In this document: in pieces, positions 23,325 to 46,100 of the stretch
How the letters are laid out: each line of letters begins with the position of its first letter
Numbering within the stretch: position 1 is the stretch's first letter
From: Streptomyces sp. S3(2020)
GTDB lineage: Bacteria > Actinomycetota > Actinomycetes > Streptomycetales > Streptomycetaceae
Length of the DNA: 64,000 nt
Direction: 5' to 3'
NCBI RefSeq assembly: GCF_013044505.1
Contig: NZ_JABERD010000008.1
Location: 1-64,000 of the forward strand
The notes under the pieces: model-generated
What the model saw: the letters and a program-made list of their open reading frames with translations, nothing else
Databases searched by the model: none
Told to the model about the DNA's origin: nothing
Program-made: the position numbers and the translations under genes

Positions 23325-23806
23325 TTCTCTCCTCCATCGTGAAGCCGTTGCTCGCGGTGGCGGGCGAGCAGCGGCGGCAGTTCGCGTTGCATCCAGCGGT
23401 ACAGGCCGGCCACGTTCTCCAGGCGCGCCCGGCGGGCCGGGGCGTCGTCCGCCAGGAGTTCGCTGCCCTTGTCCAGCACCTTGAGGATGTTGGTGACGGC
23501 GGCGAGGCGCTCGAAGACGGAGGCGACCCACCCCTCGTCGTTGATCCGGTAGAACGTGCGCCGGTCTCCGGGAACGGACACCTTCTCCACCAGGCCCGCC
23601 TGCATCAGCTGCCGGGTCGATGTCGAGATCGATGCCTTGCTCGCGCCCAGGGTCTCCACCAGCTGGCCCGCCGTCTGCTCCGACGGGTCGCAGATCAGCA
23701 GCCACCCGATGACCCGGCCGGTGATCCTCGGAAGACCGGCGTCCTGTTCGAAGTACTGGGCCACGTCCTCGGCGAAGCGCAGGGCCTCGTCGTGTGTGAT
23801 TGCCAT
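23321..23806 (-). CDS. GbsR/MarR-family transcriptional regulator
   Basis: 161 residues, winged-helix HTH of the GbsR/MarR type. The segment RITGRVIGWLLICDPSEQTA is followed by the recognition-helix region LVETLGASKASISTSTRQLM, the wing VSVPGDRRTFYRI, and a C-terminal dimerisation helix. ATG 23806 is the only start after the palindrome at 23810-23836. It overlaps the ATPase gene by GTGA, so regulator and exporter are one operon. By analogy with drug-responsive MarR systems it probably represses its own operon until the ligand, perhaps the product, relieves it. Confidence 0.82.
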   Translation of the reverse strand: MAITHDEALRFAEDVAQYFEQDAGLPRITGRVIGWLLICDPSEQTAGQLVETLGASKASISTSTRQLMQAGLVEKVSVPGDRRTFYRINDEGWVASVFERLAAVTNILKVLDKGSELLADDAPARRARLENVAGLYRWMQRELPPLLARHREQRLHDGGEK

Positions 23807-23809
23807 GAT

Positions 23810-23842
23810 GTTCAGCGTATTCCGAACGTACTGAACTGACAA
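23810..23842 (-). promoter_or_regulatory. Palindromic operator overlapping an almost leaderless promoter
   Basis: GTTCAG (23810-23815) and CTGAAC (23831-23836) flank TTCCGAA (23820-23826), a 27-bp dyad centred at 23823. On the minus strand TTGTCA (23842-23837) and TACGCT (23819-23814) are a -35/-10 pair with 17-bp spacing, so the dyad fills the spacer and covers the -10. Transcription would start within a few bases of the ATG at 23806. This is the expected place for autorepression by the adjacent regulator. Confidence 0.65.
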
Positions 23843-23880
23843 GACAAACGGAACCTCAGCCACCCCTGCGGGTGAGCAGG

Positions 23881-24666
23881 TCAAGGCACCACCGTGCGGG
23901 CGAGGTCCTGTGCCAACTGGCCGAGCAGGGCGGCCCGGTACTCCTGGAGGAAGAAGTGCCCGCCCCGATAGGTGTGCTGGCTGAAGCCCCCGGCACCGTG
24001 ATGGCGCCAGCCGCGCATGTCCTCCTCACGAGCCTCCTGGTCGTCGCTGCCCGAGACCGCGGTGACCGCACATCGCAGCGGCCGCTCGGCGCGGTACCGA
24101 TAGGTCTCCAGCATGGCGATGTCACCACGCAGCACCGGGAGGTAGAGAGCCCGCATCTCCGGGTCCCGGCGGATCTGCGGAGGCACCGCGCGGAAGCGGC
24201 GGTCCAGCGCGTCGAGGAACTCCTCGTCGGACAGCAGATGGGACATCCGCTCCGCCTGCGGGATCTCCGGGGTGCCGCGCGCCGACACGGTCAGATGGGA
24301 CACCTCCAGGCCGTGACGCCGGCGCAGTTCCCTGGCCACCTCGAAGCCGACGAGCGCGCCGAGGCTGTGCCCGAACACCGCGAACGGTCCGTCGAGAGCG
24401 GGTGCCAGAGCGTCCGCGGCCTCACGTGCCAGGCGCAGCAGGTCGGTGCGGGGTTCCTCCCGCAGCCGCACCTCACGGCCCGGCAGCCGCAGCAGCCATA
24501 CGTCGATCCAGTCGGGCAGCCCGGACGCCCAGCCGTGGAAGACCGTGGTGCCGCCACCCGCGTACGGCACGCACAGCAGTCGCACCGCGGCCCCGTCCCG
24601 GGGCTCCGGTCGGAGCACCCACCTGGGATCGACCGCCGGGCGGGTGATCGGAGTCGGCGTCTGCAT
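23881..24666 (-). CDS. Type II thioesterase
   Basis: 261 residues of the discrete TEII alpha/beta hydrolase family that removes wrong or stalled acyl groups from carrier proteins. VPYAGGGTTVFHGWA lies near the N-terminus, the nucleophile is in VFGHSLGALVGFE (about residue 115), and the catalytic histidine is in YRGGHFFLQ near the C-terminus. ATG 24666 follows AAGGGGGAG. It is the last gene of the A-PCP/regulator/TEII operon and serves that didomain and/or the polyketide synthase. Confidence 0.9.
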   Translation of the reverse strand: MQTPTPITRPAVDPRWVLRPEPRDGAAVRLLCVPYAGGGTTVFHGWASGLPDWIDVWLLRLPGREVRLREEPRTDLLRLAREAADALAPALDGPFAVFGHSLGALVGFEVARELRRRHGLEVSHLTVSARGTPEIPQAERMSHLLSDEEFLDALDRRFRAVPPQIRRDPEMRALYLPVLRGDIAMLETYRYRAERPLRCAVTAVSGSDDQEAREEDMRGWRHHGAGGFSQHTYRGGHFFLQEYRAALLGQLAQDLARTVVP

Positions 24667-24717
24667 GGTGAACTCCCCCTTGTCTGCGTGCACGACACGG
24701 ACCACCCGTGGGCCGGG

Positions 24718-25200
24718 TCAGGAAACGGCGGCGGACTTCTCGTAGCGGTGCCAGAGGGCCGGCATCTCCGTGGCGAGGTAGCCGAAGAGCTTCTCCATGT
24801 TCCGCAGCCGGGCCAGCCGCTCCGCGGAAGCGCCCTCGGCCTCAAGGGCCTTGAGCCCTTCGGCCATGGTCTCGTGGAAGTTCGGCCAGCTGAGGAAGGT
24901 GTGCTGGATGACCCGCGGCCAGGTGGCGTCCTGCAAGGTGAGGTAGTAGTCGCCGTCCTCGGCCTCCTCCCGGATGAGGAACTCGGCCGGAACCAGCTGG
25001 TCGGACATCTTGTCGACCGCGTCCCGGGAGATGCCGAGCTTCGCGCTGATCTCGCTGGCCAGCTGCTGTGCCGGTTCGGAGATGAGCAGATACCCGATCA
25101 CCTCGCCGCGGTCGGCGGCCATGCCGTCCTTCTCGTAGTAGGCGCCGATCCGGGTGACGATCTCGCGCTCGGCGGCGGGGATGGCGTTCGCTGTGGTCAC
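24718..25200 (-). CDS. Second GbsR/MarR-like regulator
   Basis: 160 residues, same overall layout as the regulator at 23321: EVIGYLLISEPAQQLASEIS, then a helix-turn-helix LGISRDAVDKMSDQL, a short wing, and a C-terminal segment with MEKLFGYLATEMPAL comparable to the VAGLYRWMQRELPPL of the first. GTG 25200 follows AGAAGGGC. It lies between the A-PCP gene (35 bp) and the TEII gene (51 bp), an unusual mid-operon place for a regulator. The pair probably arose by duplication and then diverged. Confidence 0.65.
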   Translation of the reverse strand: MTTANAIPAAEREIVTRIGAYYEKDGMAADRGEVIGYLLISEPAQQLASEISAKLGISRDAVDKMSDQLVPAEFLIREEAEDGDYYLTLQDATWPRVIQHTFLSWPNFHETMAEGLKALEAEGASAERLARLRNMEKLFGYLATEMPALWHRYEKSAAVS

Positions 25201-25235
25201 GGAATGCCCTTCTGCGGTGGTGGGTTGCGGGTGTG

Positions 25236-27062
25236 TCAGTTCTCGGGCGCCACGGCGCCGGCGGCGCGCAGGTGCGCCGCGTAGCGCGTGGGCGTCGAGT
25301 GGTCCAGGAAGGCGGCCAGGCCGGTCGCGGCTCCCCAGCCCTCGCGGATGCGGCCGACGATCTCCATGGCGGCGAGCGACTGCCCTCCGATCTCGCTGAA
25401 CTCGTCGTGGGCGCCGACGCCCTGACGGCCCAGGACCTCCTCCCAGACCCGGATGACGGCCGACACCAGCAGGTCGTCGGGTGCGGTGGCCTCGCCGTCG
25501 GCGACCGACGCGGGGTCCTCGGGGAAGGGGAGGGCGGCGCGGTCCGCCTTGCCGTTCGGCAGCAGCGGGATACCGGAGAGGAAGAAGAACCGGCCGGGTA
25601 GGGAGTGGGCCGGAACCGTCCGGGCCAGGTGGTCCCGGCACTGGGCGGCGGTGAGCAGCCGACCGGGTTCCGGTACGACGTAGCCGACCAGGAACCCCTC
25701 GCCGACGCGGTCGTGACGGGCGACGACCGCGGCCTCGCGGATGTCGGGGTGCTGTTCCAGGGCGGTCTCCAGCTCACCCGTCTCCACCCGTACCCCGCGG
25801 ATCTTCACCTGGCCGTCCAGTCGGCCGAAGAACTCGATGCCGCCGTCCGGCCGTACGGCCGCGAGGTCCCCGGTGCGGTACATGGTCGCGTCCGGAGCCT
25901 CGGCGAAGGGGTCGGGCACGAAGCGTTCCTCGGTCAGCTCCGGGCGCCGCCAGTAGCCCTGCCCGACGCCGGCCCCGCCGATGTACAACTCTCCGCGCTC
26001 GCCCCGCGGGACCGGCAGGCCGTCCGCGCCGAGGACGTGGGCGGTGTGGCCCGGCAGGGTGTGCCCCCAGGGGATCGCGTCCCGTTCGGCGTCCTCCTTG
26101 CGCACCGGGTAGACGGTGCTGCAGCACGACACCTCGGTCATGCCGGCCACGTTGAACGCCCGTACCGACGGACCCAGTTCACCGAGCGTGGCGGCCATGA
26201 CGGGCGGGAAGCGGTCACCGGCCAGCACCACCGTGCGCAGCGCCTCGGGCAGTGCCCCGCTGCGTCGCCGGGCGGTGTCGGTGAGGGGGCGCAGCAGGGC
26301 CGGCGCCGAGGACCACACGGTCACCGCCTCGGCGCTCAGCAGATCGAGGAGCGCGCCGGGGTCGGTGCGCTCCGCCGCGAGCGGGACGACGACGGTGCCG
26401 CCGGCCGCGAAGGTCGCGAAGATCTCGATGACGGACAGGTCGAAGTTGAGCGACGACACCTGGAGCACCCGGTCGCCGTGGTCCAGGCCGATGGCTTCGG
26501 CGAGGCCGCGCATGGTCAGGGCGACACCGGCATGCCGGTTCATGGCGCCCTTGGGGCGTCCGGTGGAGCCGGAGGTGTAGATCAGGTACGGCAGTCGGGA
26601 GGGATCCACCTCGGGCAGCGGTAGCGGCTCGCGCGGCTCGGCCGGCCGGTCCGCGCGCAGTGCCTCCAGGCCCAGCAGTCCGGGCACCCAGGCGGACGCC
26701 TCGTCGACCAGGACCGTGCGGGCCCCGCTGTCGGACAGGATGAACCGGATGCGTTCCTCGGGATAGGCGGGGTCCACGGCGACGTAGGCCGCTCCGGCCC
26801 GCAGCACCGCGAGCACGGCGACCACCATGTGGTCCCCGGGTGCCATGGACACCCCGACCAGTTCGCCGGGGCCCAGGCCACGGTCGAGCAGCAGTCGGGC
26901 CAGGGCCGCACTGCGGTCCTCCAGCTCCCGGTAGGTGGTGGCACGCCCGGCATGGCGGACGGCGACGGCGTCCGGCCGCCGCCGGGCCTGGGCCAGCGCG
27001 AGTCCGTGCAGGGTCGACGGGGCGCTCATGTCCGCGTCGACGTCACCGCTGAGAGCGCGCAT
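25236..27062 (-). CDS. NRPS A-PCP didomain
   Basis: 608 residues: adenylation domain (about 15-520) then a carrier domain (about 530-608). Core motifs: YTSGSTGRPKGAM (A3), GELYIGGAG (A6), YRTGDLAAV (A7), RLDGQVKIRGVRVETGELE (A8), LLPNGKADRAAL (A10) and GGQSLAAM with the phosphopantetheine serine. The A5 motif is NVAGMTEV instead of the usual YGPTE. By-eye GrsA alignment gives pocket residues D-L-I-S-V-A-V-C-C, which I cannot assign. ATG 27062 is chosen for its GGAGGAGGAA site; ATG 27029 is possible. It may provide an unusual amino- or hydroxy-acid starter, or carrier-bound building block, for the polyketide synthase. Confidence 0.88.
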   Translation of the reverse strand: MRALSGDVDADMSAPSTLHGLALAQARRRPDAVAVRHAGRATTYRELEDRSAALARLLLDRGLGPGELVGVSMAPGDHMVVAVLAVLRAGAAYVAVDPAYPEERIRFILSDSGARTVLVDEASAWVPGLLGLEALRADRPAEPREPLPLPEVDPSRLPYLIYTSGSTGRPKGAMNRHAGVALTMRGLAEAIGLDHGDRVLQVSSLNFDLSVIEIFATFAAGGTVVVPLAAERTDPGALLDLLSAEAVTVWSSAPALLRPLTDTARRRSGALPEALRTVVLAGDRFPPVMAATLGELGPSVRAFNVAGMTEVSCCSTVYPVRKEDAERDAIPWGHTLPGHTAHVLGADGLPVPRGERGELYIGGAGVGQGYWRRPELTEERFVPDPFAEAPDATMYRTGDLAAVRPDGGIEFFGRLDGQVKIRGVRVETGELETALEQHPDIREAAVVARHDRVGEGFLVGYVVPEPGRLLTAAQCRDHLARTVPAHSLPGRFFFLSGIPLLPNGKADRAALPFPEDPASVADGEATAPDDLLVSAVIRVWEEVLGRQGVGAHDEFSEIGGQSLAAMEIVGRIREGWGAATGLAAFLDHSTPTRYAAHLRAAGAVAPEN

Positions 27063-27274
27063 GAGGCAATTCCTCCTCCGGCCGCGAGAAAAGGGCCGCA
27101 CAGGGCTTCGTGAATCTCGGTCGGATCCCGACACTAGCCATGCCGTCGCATCCGATCAATACCGCGGAATATTCTTTACGCAATTCCTCCACCCCTTGTG
27201 TAGCGGCGCCCGCGGCCCGAGACATTCCCGGACGCTTGCGGGCACCCACCAGAACTGCTCTATCATTTCGCCGC
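27063..27274. promoter_or_regulatory. Divergent region between A-PCP and thioesterase genes
   Basis: 212 bp separating divergent starts. It contains an AT-rich core around 27165-27185 (AATATTCTTTACG) that probably holds promoter elements for one or both genes, but no pair of hexamers is clear enough to assign. The plus-strand gene has no obvious ribosome-binding site. Confidence 0.35.
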
Positions 27275-28030
27275 ATGACTTCCCTTCGGCTGGATCCCGA
27301 CCGTTGGTTCCTGCGCGCCGGGCGCAGAAGCAATCCCCGGCTGACCGTCCTCGCCGTTCCCTGGGCCGGCAGCGGCACCGCCGCCTACCACGGCCTGGCG
27401 GACCTGCTGCCCGCCGACGTCGACCTGTGGATGCTGCGCCTCCCGGGCCGCGAGGTGCGCCGGCAGGAACCCCTCGTCACGACGATGAGCGAGCTCGCCG
27501 GACCCGCGGCCGCCGCCTGCGCCCAGGCTCTGACCGGGGATTTCGTTCTCTTCGGGCACAGTTCGGGTGCGCTGACGGCGTTCGAGGTGGCCCGTCGGCT
27601 GCGCCGCGAGCACGGCCGGCTGCCCACCCTGCTCGCCGTCAGCGCACAGCCCGCACCCCACCTCCCGCCGCGCTACGCACCCATCCACGACCTGCCCGTG
27701 GAGCGCTTCCTGAACGCGCTGGACGAGCGCTGCCACAGCGTTCCGGCGGCACTGCGCGACGATGCGGAAATGCAGGAGGTCTACGTTCCCGCGATGCGTG
27801 CCGACGTCACCGTCGAGGAAACCTACGAATACCTTCCGGAAACTCCACTGGAATGCCCGGTCTCGGCCTTCGGCGGGGAATCCGACACGGAATGCAGAAT
27901 TACCGATCTGGAGGCGTGGCAGGTCCACACGTCGGGGAAATTCACCCTCAACGTGCTACCGGGCGATCATTTCTTCTTCCAGACCTCCCGTGAATCGGTG
28001 GTGAAACTCCTGGTGGAACAGGCCCGCTGA
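27275..28030 (+). CDS. Type II thioesterase (second copy)
   Basis: 251 residues. VPWAGSGTAAYHGLADLLP near the start, the nucleophile in LFGHSSGALTAFEVA (about residue 95), an acidic GGESDTECR segment and the catalytic histidine in LPGDHFFFQTS. It is clearly related to the TEII at 23881 but divergent, and is the only plus-strand gene in the polyketide block. ATG 27275 was chosen as the family start despite a weak ribosome site. Two TEIIs could separately edit the NRPS didomain and the polyketide ACPs. Confidence 0.9.
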   Translation: MTSLRLDPDRWFLRAGRRSNPRLTVLAVPWAGSGTAAYHGLADLLPADVDLWMLRLPGREVRRQEPLVTTMSELAGPAAAACAQALTGDFVLFGHSSGALTAFEVARRLRREHGRLPTLLAVSAQPAPHLPPRYAPIHDLPVERFLNALDERCHSVPAALRDDAEMQEVYVPAMRADVTVEETYEYLPETPLECPVSAFGGESDTECRITDLEAWQVHTSGKFTLNVLPGDHFFFQTSRESVVKLLVEQAR

Positions 28031-28040
28031 TTCCGGATCC

Positions 28041-28071
28041 GCTGCCCCCGCCTTTCACGGGCGGGGGCAGC
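28041..28071. terminator. Bidirectional 12-bp hairpin terminator
   Basis: GCTGCCCCCGCC (28041-28052) pairs perfectly with GGCGGGGGCAGC (28060-28071) around a 7-nt loop. It lies between the convergent stops of the thioesterase (28030) and the monooxygenase (28091), so it can end both transcripts, including the long polyketide synthase mRNA. Confidence 0.85.
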
Positions 28072-28090
28072 ATCGTTCCCGGAGGACGGA

Positions 28091-29170
28091 TCACTGGTCG
28101 TAGTAGCCGCCCAGCCCACGCGCCGGGGACGTCGGCCCGGCGGGCCCGGGGACGCGCCCGCACGCGCGGCGCAGGGCGTCCAGGCGGGGCAGGCCGGCCA
28201 GCACCTCGGCGAACGGCAGCCCGAAGTCGACCAGGCAGGCGACCTCGTCCACACCGATGCTCGCAAGCCGTTCGACCACCTCGGCACACTTGCCCGGGGT
28301 GCCGAGCAGGGAGCGCCGGTCGTAGAAGTCCCGGGCCACCAGCGTGGCCAGCTGCTCCTGCTCCGCTTCGGACATGGCCGCGGAGCTGTCGTCGCTCCGT
28401 TTCTGGTTGAGGAAGGTGGACAGGTAGCGGCGTACGGGATCCCTCACGACGTCCCACACCTGGTCCTCGTCGTCGCCGAGGTAGGTGTGCATGCCCACGG
28501 TGACCGTGCCGGCCGCCGGGTCGAGTCCGGCGGCGGCCCGCTCCTTGCGGTAGGCGGCGATGTTGTCCGCAAGCCGCTCCCAGCTGTCCAGCAGGGTCAG
28601 CACACCGAGGTCGCGGCGCCCTGCCTCCAGCCAGGTGGCGGGGTTGGACGTGTGCACCAGCCACAGGGGCAGCTCCGGCTGGTGCGGCCGGGGGAAGGTG
28701 CGCACGGACAGCGTGCCGTCCTCGGGCCCGGGGAAGCTGACCTCCTCCCCCCGCCACAGCGCACGCAGTGTGTCGACGGTGGCCAGGGTGTACTCGCGCC
28801 GGTCGGCGAAGTGTTCGGGCTGGAACACGAAGTCCCCGCTGTGCCAGCCGGTCGCCAGGCACAGCCCCACCCGGCCGGCCGAGAGCTGGTCGACCAGCGA
28901 CCACTCCTCGACGATCCGCACCGGATGGTGATGCGGCACGACCACGCTGCCGGCCCGCAGCTCGACGCGCTCGGTGACGGCGGCGATGGCCGAGGCCAGC
29001 ACCGACGGGTTGGGGAAGCTGCCGCCGAACTCCTGGAAGTGGCGCTCGGGCACCCAGATCGCCCGGAAGCCTCGGGTATCGATGAAGCGGGCCACGTCGA
29101 GGATGAACCGGTAGCGGTCACGCGGGGACCGGCGGTCGTCCGCGGCGAAGAAGTAGACGCTGAACTCCAT
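28091..29170 (-). CDS. MupA/Atu3640-type luciferase-like monooxygenase
   Basis: 359 residues. It resembles the secondary-metabolite branch of luciferase-like FMNH2 monooxygenases that are often embedded in or beside trans-AT polyketide synthases. Typical segments are FSVYFFAAD, AIWVPERHFQEFGGSFPNP (about residue 38-56), VVVPHHHPVRIVEEW (about 78), LDQLSAGRVG-like VDQLSAGRVGLCLATGWH, and RRDLGVLTLLDSW. It starts 3 bp after the last synthase stop, so it is the final cistron of that operon and probably oxidises the growing or released chain, for example by hydroxylation or Baeyer-Villiger-type insertion. Confidence 0.88.
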   Translation of the reverse strand: MEFSVYFFAADDRRSPRDRYRFILDVARFIDTRGFRAIWVPERHFQEFGGSFPNPSVLASAIAAVTERVELRAGSVVVPHHHPVRIVEEWSLVDQLSAGRVGLCLATGWHSGDFVFQPEHFADRREYTLATVDTLRALWRGEEVSFPGPEDGTLSVRTFPRPHQPELPLWLVHTSNPATWLEAGRRDLGVLTLLDSWERLADNIAAYRKERAAAGLDPAAGTVTVGMHTYLGDDEDQVWDVVRDPVRRYLSTFLNQKRSDDSSAAMSEAEQEQLATLVARDFYDRRSLLGTPGKCAEVVERLASIGVDEVACLVDFGLPFAEVLAGLPRLDALRRACGRVPGPAGPTSPARGLGGYYDQ

Positions 29171-29173
29171 CGG

Positions 29174-43158
<13,985 letters not shown>

Positions 43159-43162
<4 letters not shown>

Positions 43163-46100
43163 GCGTGGGATCCGTTCTCGCTCGTGGCCATCAGTCGGTC
43201 GACCTCGTCGACCGTCAACTCGCCGCGCTGCAAGGCCTCCAGGACGTCCTGGAGGCGTGCGTCGGGCACCGCGGGCTCGTGGCCCGCGGCACGCCCCGTT
43301 CCCGGGGAACCGCCGGGCACCGGTTCCGGGTTCGTGTCCTGGTCCGCCCAGTGGCGTTCCGGGGCGAAGGGGTAGCCGGGAAGGGAGACCCGGCGGGGGG
43401 ACGCGCCCGGAGCACGCAACGCGGACCAGGTGATGCCGGCACCGGCCGTCCAGGCCCGGCCCCACTCCAGCGGGTCCGCCGGCACCGACCCCGCCGGCGA
43501 CGCGACGCCCGCTGCGGCCGTCCCGGTGGCGTACCGGCCGGGCCGGCCGCCGAGGTAGGCGTCGAGCTGCTCGCGCAGTCCGTCCTGATCGGCGGCGACC
43601 AGAGCCAGCCGTACGGTCATCGCGTCCCGGCCCTCCTGGAGGGTGAACGCCAGGTCGTCCAGGGCGACTTGGTGAGAGGCCAGGTGATCGCTCAGGTGCC
43701 GGGCCGCCGCCCGCAGCCGGTCCTCGTCGCGCGCGGAGAGCACGACGAGGCGGGGGCCGTGCGCGGAACGCGGGGCGGGCTCGGGCCGGGGCGGTTCCTC
43801 CAGCAGGACGTGGGCGTTGCCGCCGCCGAAGCCCATCGAGCTGATGCCCGCCCGGCGCGGGACGTCCCGGCCCGAGGCGTCCTTGAGCCGGTCCCAGGGC
43901 CGGGTGGTGCCCACTATGTGGAAGGGGCTGCCCTCCAACTCCAGCAGGGGGTTGGGGCGTTGGTAGTGGATGCTGGCGGGCAGGACGCCGTGCCGCATCG
44001 CCAGGACGACCTTCACCAGGCCCGCGATGCCGGCCGCCGCCTCCAGGTGGCCCATGTTGGACTTGATGGTGCCGAGGCCGCACCAGGGTTCGCTCACCTC
44101 GCCGTGCTCACCGGTGAGTTCGGCGAAGGCCAGCCGCAGGCCGCGTACCTCGATCGGGTCGCCGACCACCGTGCCGGTGCCGTGCGCCTCCACGTAACTG
44201 ACCGTGTGAGGGTCGACGCCCGCCCCGCGCAGCACGGAGGAGACCAGACCGGCCTGGGCGGCCGGGTTGGGCACGGTGAGGGACTGCACATGGCCGCCGT
44301 GACCTGTGCCGCTGCCCCGGACGACCGCGTGCACGGTGTCACCGTCGGCGAGGGCCCGGCTCAGCGGCTTGAGCAGCACCGCGGCCACGCCCTCGCCGCG
44401 TACGAAGCCGTCGGCGGACTCGTCGAAGGTGCGGCAGCGGCCGGTGGGCGACAGCATGCCGGTCTGGCCGAGTGCGACGTACAGCGGCTCGGTGAGCAGC
44501 AGGTGCACGCCGCCCGCGATGGCCTGGTCGCAGTCGCCGCCGCGGATGGCCTGGACGGCGGCGTGGAGCGCGAACAGGGAGCTGGAGCAGGCGGTGTCGA
44601 CGGACTGGCTCGGCCCGTGCAGATCCATGAGGTACGAGACGCGGTTGGCGATGATGCAGTGGGCGAGGCCGCTGCTGGAGTGCGCCTCGCGGTCGCGGCC
44701 GAGTGCGGTGAGGTGGCCGTCGTAGTCGTGCGAGGTGGCGCCGACGAAGACGCCGGTGCGGGTGCCGCGCAGCGACGAGGGGCTGTGTCCGGCGTCCTCC
44801 ACCGCCGCCCAGGCCGCCTGGAGGAACAGTCGCTGCTGCGGGTCCATCAGGTCGGCTTCCAGCGGGGAGATGCCGAAGAACGCGGCGTCGAACTCGGCGA
44901 CGCCGTCGATGAAGGCGCCCCATTTGCTGTTGGTGCGGCCCGGGGTGCGCACCGGGTCGCCGTAGATACGCCGCCAGTCGAACCGCTCGGCGGGGATCTC
45001 GGTGACCAGGTCGGCTCCGTCGCGGAGATTGCGCCACAGCGTGTCCAGGTCGGGTGAACCGGGAAAGCGGGCGGAGAGGCCCACGATGACCACGGGGTCA
45101 TCGGTGACCGTCGCCTCATGGTCCGGCCGCCGCGACTGCGGTGCGGGGGCGGGCGGCGCGGTGACGGTGAACCGGGCGCTGGCGTCGGGGGCGTGCTCGC
45201 GCAGGTGGCGGGCTACGGCGTCGAGCGTGGTGCATTCGTAGAGCAGCACCTTGGGCAGCGGGCCGAAGTCCTGCTCCAGCCTGCGCACCAGCTGGATCGC
45301 GCCGAGCGAGTCCAGGCCGTAGCGGTCGAAGGTCGCGGTGGGGTCCATGTCGGCGAGGGGTACACGCAGGAATTCCGCGAAGACCCCCGCGAGATGCTCG
45401 ATCAGCCCCTCCGGGGTGGCGGTGCCGGACGCGACCGTCTCCTCAGCAGTCGTGGTCCCGGTCGCCGGTGTCGATGTCAATGCCGGTGTCGGTGTGGCCG
45501 CCGCCAGCAGTACGGACTGGTCGAGTTCGTCCTCCGGCACCCCGGTGGCGCCGAGCGGACGCACGCCCGCGAATCCCGCCGCCTCCAGTGCCGTGCGCCA
45601 GCGGGGTACGTCGAGGAGCGGGGCTCCGGGCAGGCGTTCGGCCGGCTCCTCGAACGCCCACCAGCCCGGGATCATCCCGAACATCAGGGCCAGGTAGTCG
45701 AGGTTGCAGGTGACCTCGTTGAGCACCAGCACTCCGCCGTCACCCAGGAGGCCGCGCAGCCGGCCGAGGCTGCGCGAGACACGCCGGGTGGCGTGCACGA
45801 CGTTCGCGGCGAGGACCAGGTCCGCGCAGCCGGGCGCGAAGCCCTGCGCCGCCGGATCGGCCTCCAGGTCCAGTACGTCGAAACGCAGCGGCACCCCGCG
45901 GCCGCCGAACTCGCGCTCGGCCGCCCGGAAGAAGGAAGGCGAGACGTCGGTGTAGCGGTAGTCGACGCGCGCGGCGTCCGGTCCGAGGGTCGCGAGCAGC
46001 TGAAGGACGCGGTCGGTGGTGCCCCCGGTGCCCGCGCCCGCCTCGACGATCCGCACCGGTCGGCCGGGTTCGGCGGCGAGCCGTGCGGCGGCGAACGCGT

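Noticed and set aside
23845..23880. Short inverted repeat (CACCC/GGGTG) near the end of the thioesterase gene as terminator
   Set aside because: Only 5 bp of stem; too weak to list as a terminator.
27160..27180. AATACCGCGGAATATT as an operator palindrome
   Set aside because: The outer arms are offset by two bases, leaving only the common CCGCGG core; not convincing.
2940..29170. A single phosphonate-polyketide hybrid product
   Set aside because: Tempting, but the blocks are separated by an IS remnant, a bioY fragment and unrelated genes, and no enzyme linking the two was identified; kept only as an open possibility.
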